A stretch of DNA of 64,000 nucleotides from Pyrocephalus nanus (lineage: Eukaryota; Chordata; Aves; Passeriformes; Tyrannidae): contig CM076266.1 of assembly GCA_038380795.1 (NCBI GenBank), positions 45,096,425 to 45,160,424 of the forward strand, read 5' to 3'. The translations under genes and the position numbers were made by a program. Of this stretch, positions 63,568 to 64,000 are shown piece after piece. The notes beneath the pieces are model-generated. The model was not told where the DNA came from. It was given only the letters and a program-made list of their open reading frames with translations, and searched no databases. How positions within the stretch are numbered: position 1 is the stretch's first letter; each line of letters starts with the position of its first letter.

Positions 63568-64000
63568 AATTGGTGCTTTTTTTCCCCCTTTCCTTATTCA
63601 ACATGCGATTTTCTTTCCCCTGTGAAATAAAAAAAATTAAAAAAAAAAGAGTAAAATCACCGGTTTCTAGCTATTTGTATGGGGATTGTTGATACAGAAA
63701 ATCTGAGGCTGTTTTCAGTCACTTTTTCAAGCTGAGGTATCGTTGTTTTTGTTTCCTGATTAGGTGAATGTAACTACTGGGCTCAGACTCGATTCTGAGG
63801 AGTGTGGTTGAAAGTGCATTGAGAAGACAAGTTAGAAGTCTGTTTAAACAATCACAAGACCTCACCTGCATAATTAGGTTTATCAGAACCTCAAATGGCT
63901 TCAGCTAGAAAACTGGCTGAATATTTTGTAGGAATGGGTAAAGAGATTTTGTTTTGCTTACTGAAGTGGTTCAACTAACCCTATGCAAGACTAGTGCTTC
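63568..64000. other. unique noncoding DNA
   Basis: It has an A-rich stretch near 63629-63648 and then unremarkable unique sequence to the window end. Confidence 0.5.

Noticed and set aside
1..64000. CRISPR arrays, operons, prokaryotic promoters, phage genes or tRNA genes
   Set aside because: The repeat content is vertebrate, no regularly spaced repeats or gene clusters exist, and no tRNA B-box with a matching cloverleaf was seen by eye. A tRNAscan run would be the proper test.

Overview
The window looks like AT-rich, gene-free nuclear DNA from a bird, most probably a neoavian. The evidence is four copies of the 3' part of CR1 LINEs ending in the typical avian tail (ATTCTATGATTCT-like), one CR1 reverse-transcriptase fragment, and a solo LTR that matches my recollection of a retroviral LTR common in neoavian genomes. 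There are also older, amniote-wide repeat remnants: two minus-strand CR1-like fragments and one probable MIR/CORE-SINE. I recognise no bacterial, viral or organellar gene. All family assignments were made by eye from remembered consensus features; no search was run.

Layout. 1-6.7 kb: unique AT-rich DNA with small simple repeats (GA, TG/TA, T20) and one GC-richer block ending in A16. 6.75-6.90 kb: first CR1 tail. 6.9-16.5 kb: unique DNA with a GTTT-rich tract. 16.5-28 kb: the repeat-rich part, with CR1 tail (16.55-16.80), solo LTR (17.98-18.55), CR1 RT fragment (20.33-20.64), old minus-strand CR1 (21.50-21.70), CR1 tail (23.82-24.23), old minus-strand CR1 (25.23-25.69), an unexplained GC-richer block (26.62-27.05) and a CR1 tail (27.05-27.51). 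28-60 kb: mostly unique sequence, with two stretches that look like candidate conserved regulatory DNA (29.15-29.80 and 46.34-46.96), a 16-G run at 36.18 kb, a hairpin at 45.25 kb and a MIR-like fragment at 47.81-47.97. 60.55-60.82 kb: a compound CTTTT/CCCTT microsatellite, the most striking sequence feature. 61-64 kb: unique DNA ending in a GTTT-rich tract.

No protein-coding gene, rRNA or tRNA can be supported. The open frames are short (139 codons at most), several of the longest begin at non-ATG codons, and none resembles a known family apart from the decayed CR1 reverse transcriptase. The window is best read as intergenic DNA or the inside of a very large intron. Two short stretches with splice-site-like borders (21703-21817 and 33558-33685) are listed as leads, not genes. 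I found no convincing new biological system; the findings are modest leads for comparative genomics.
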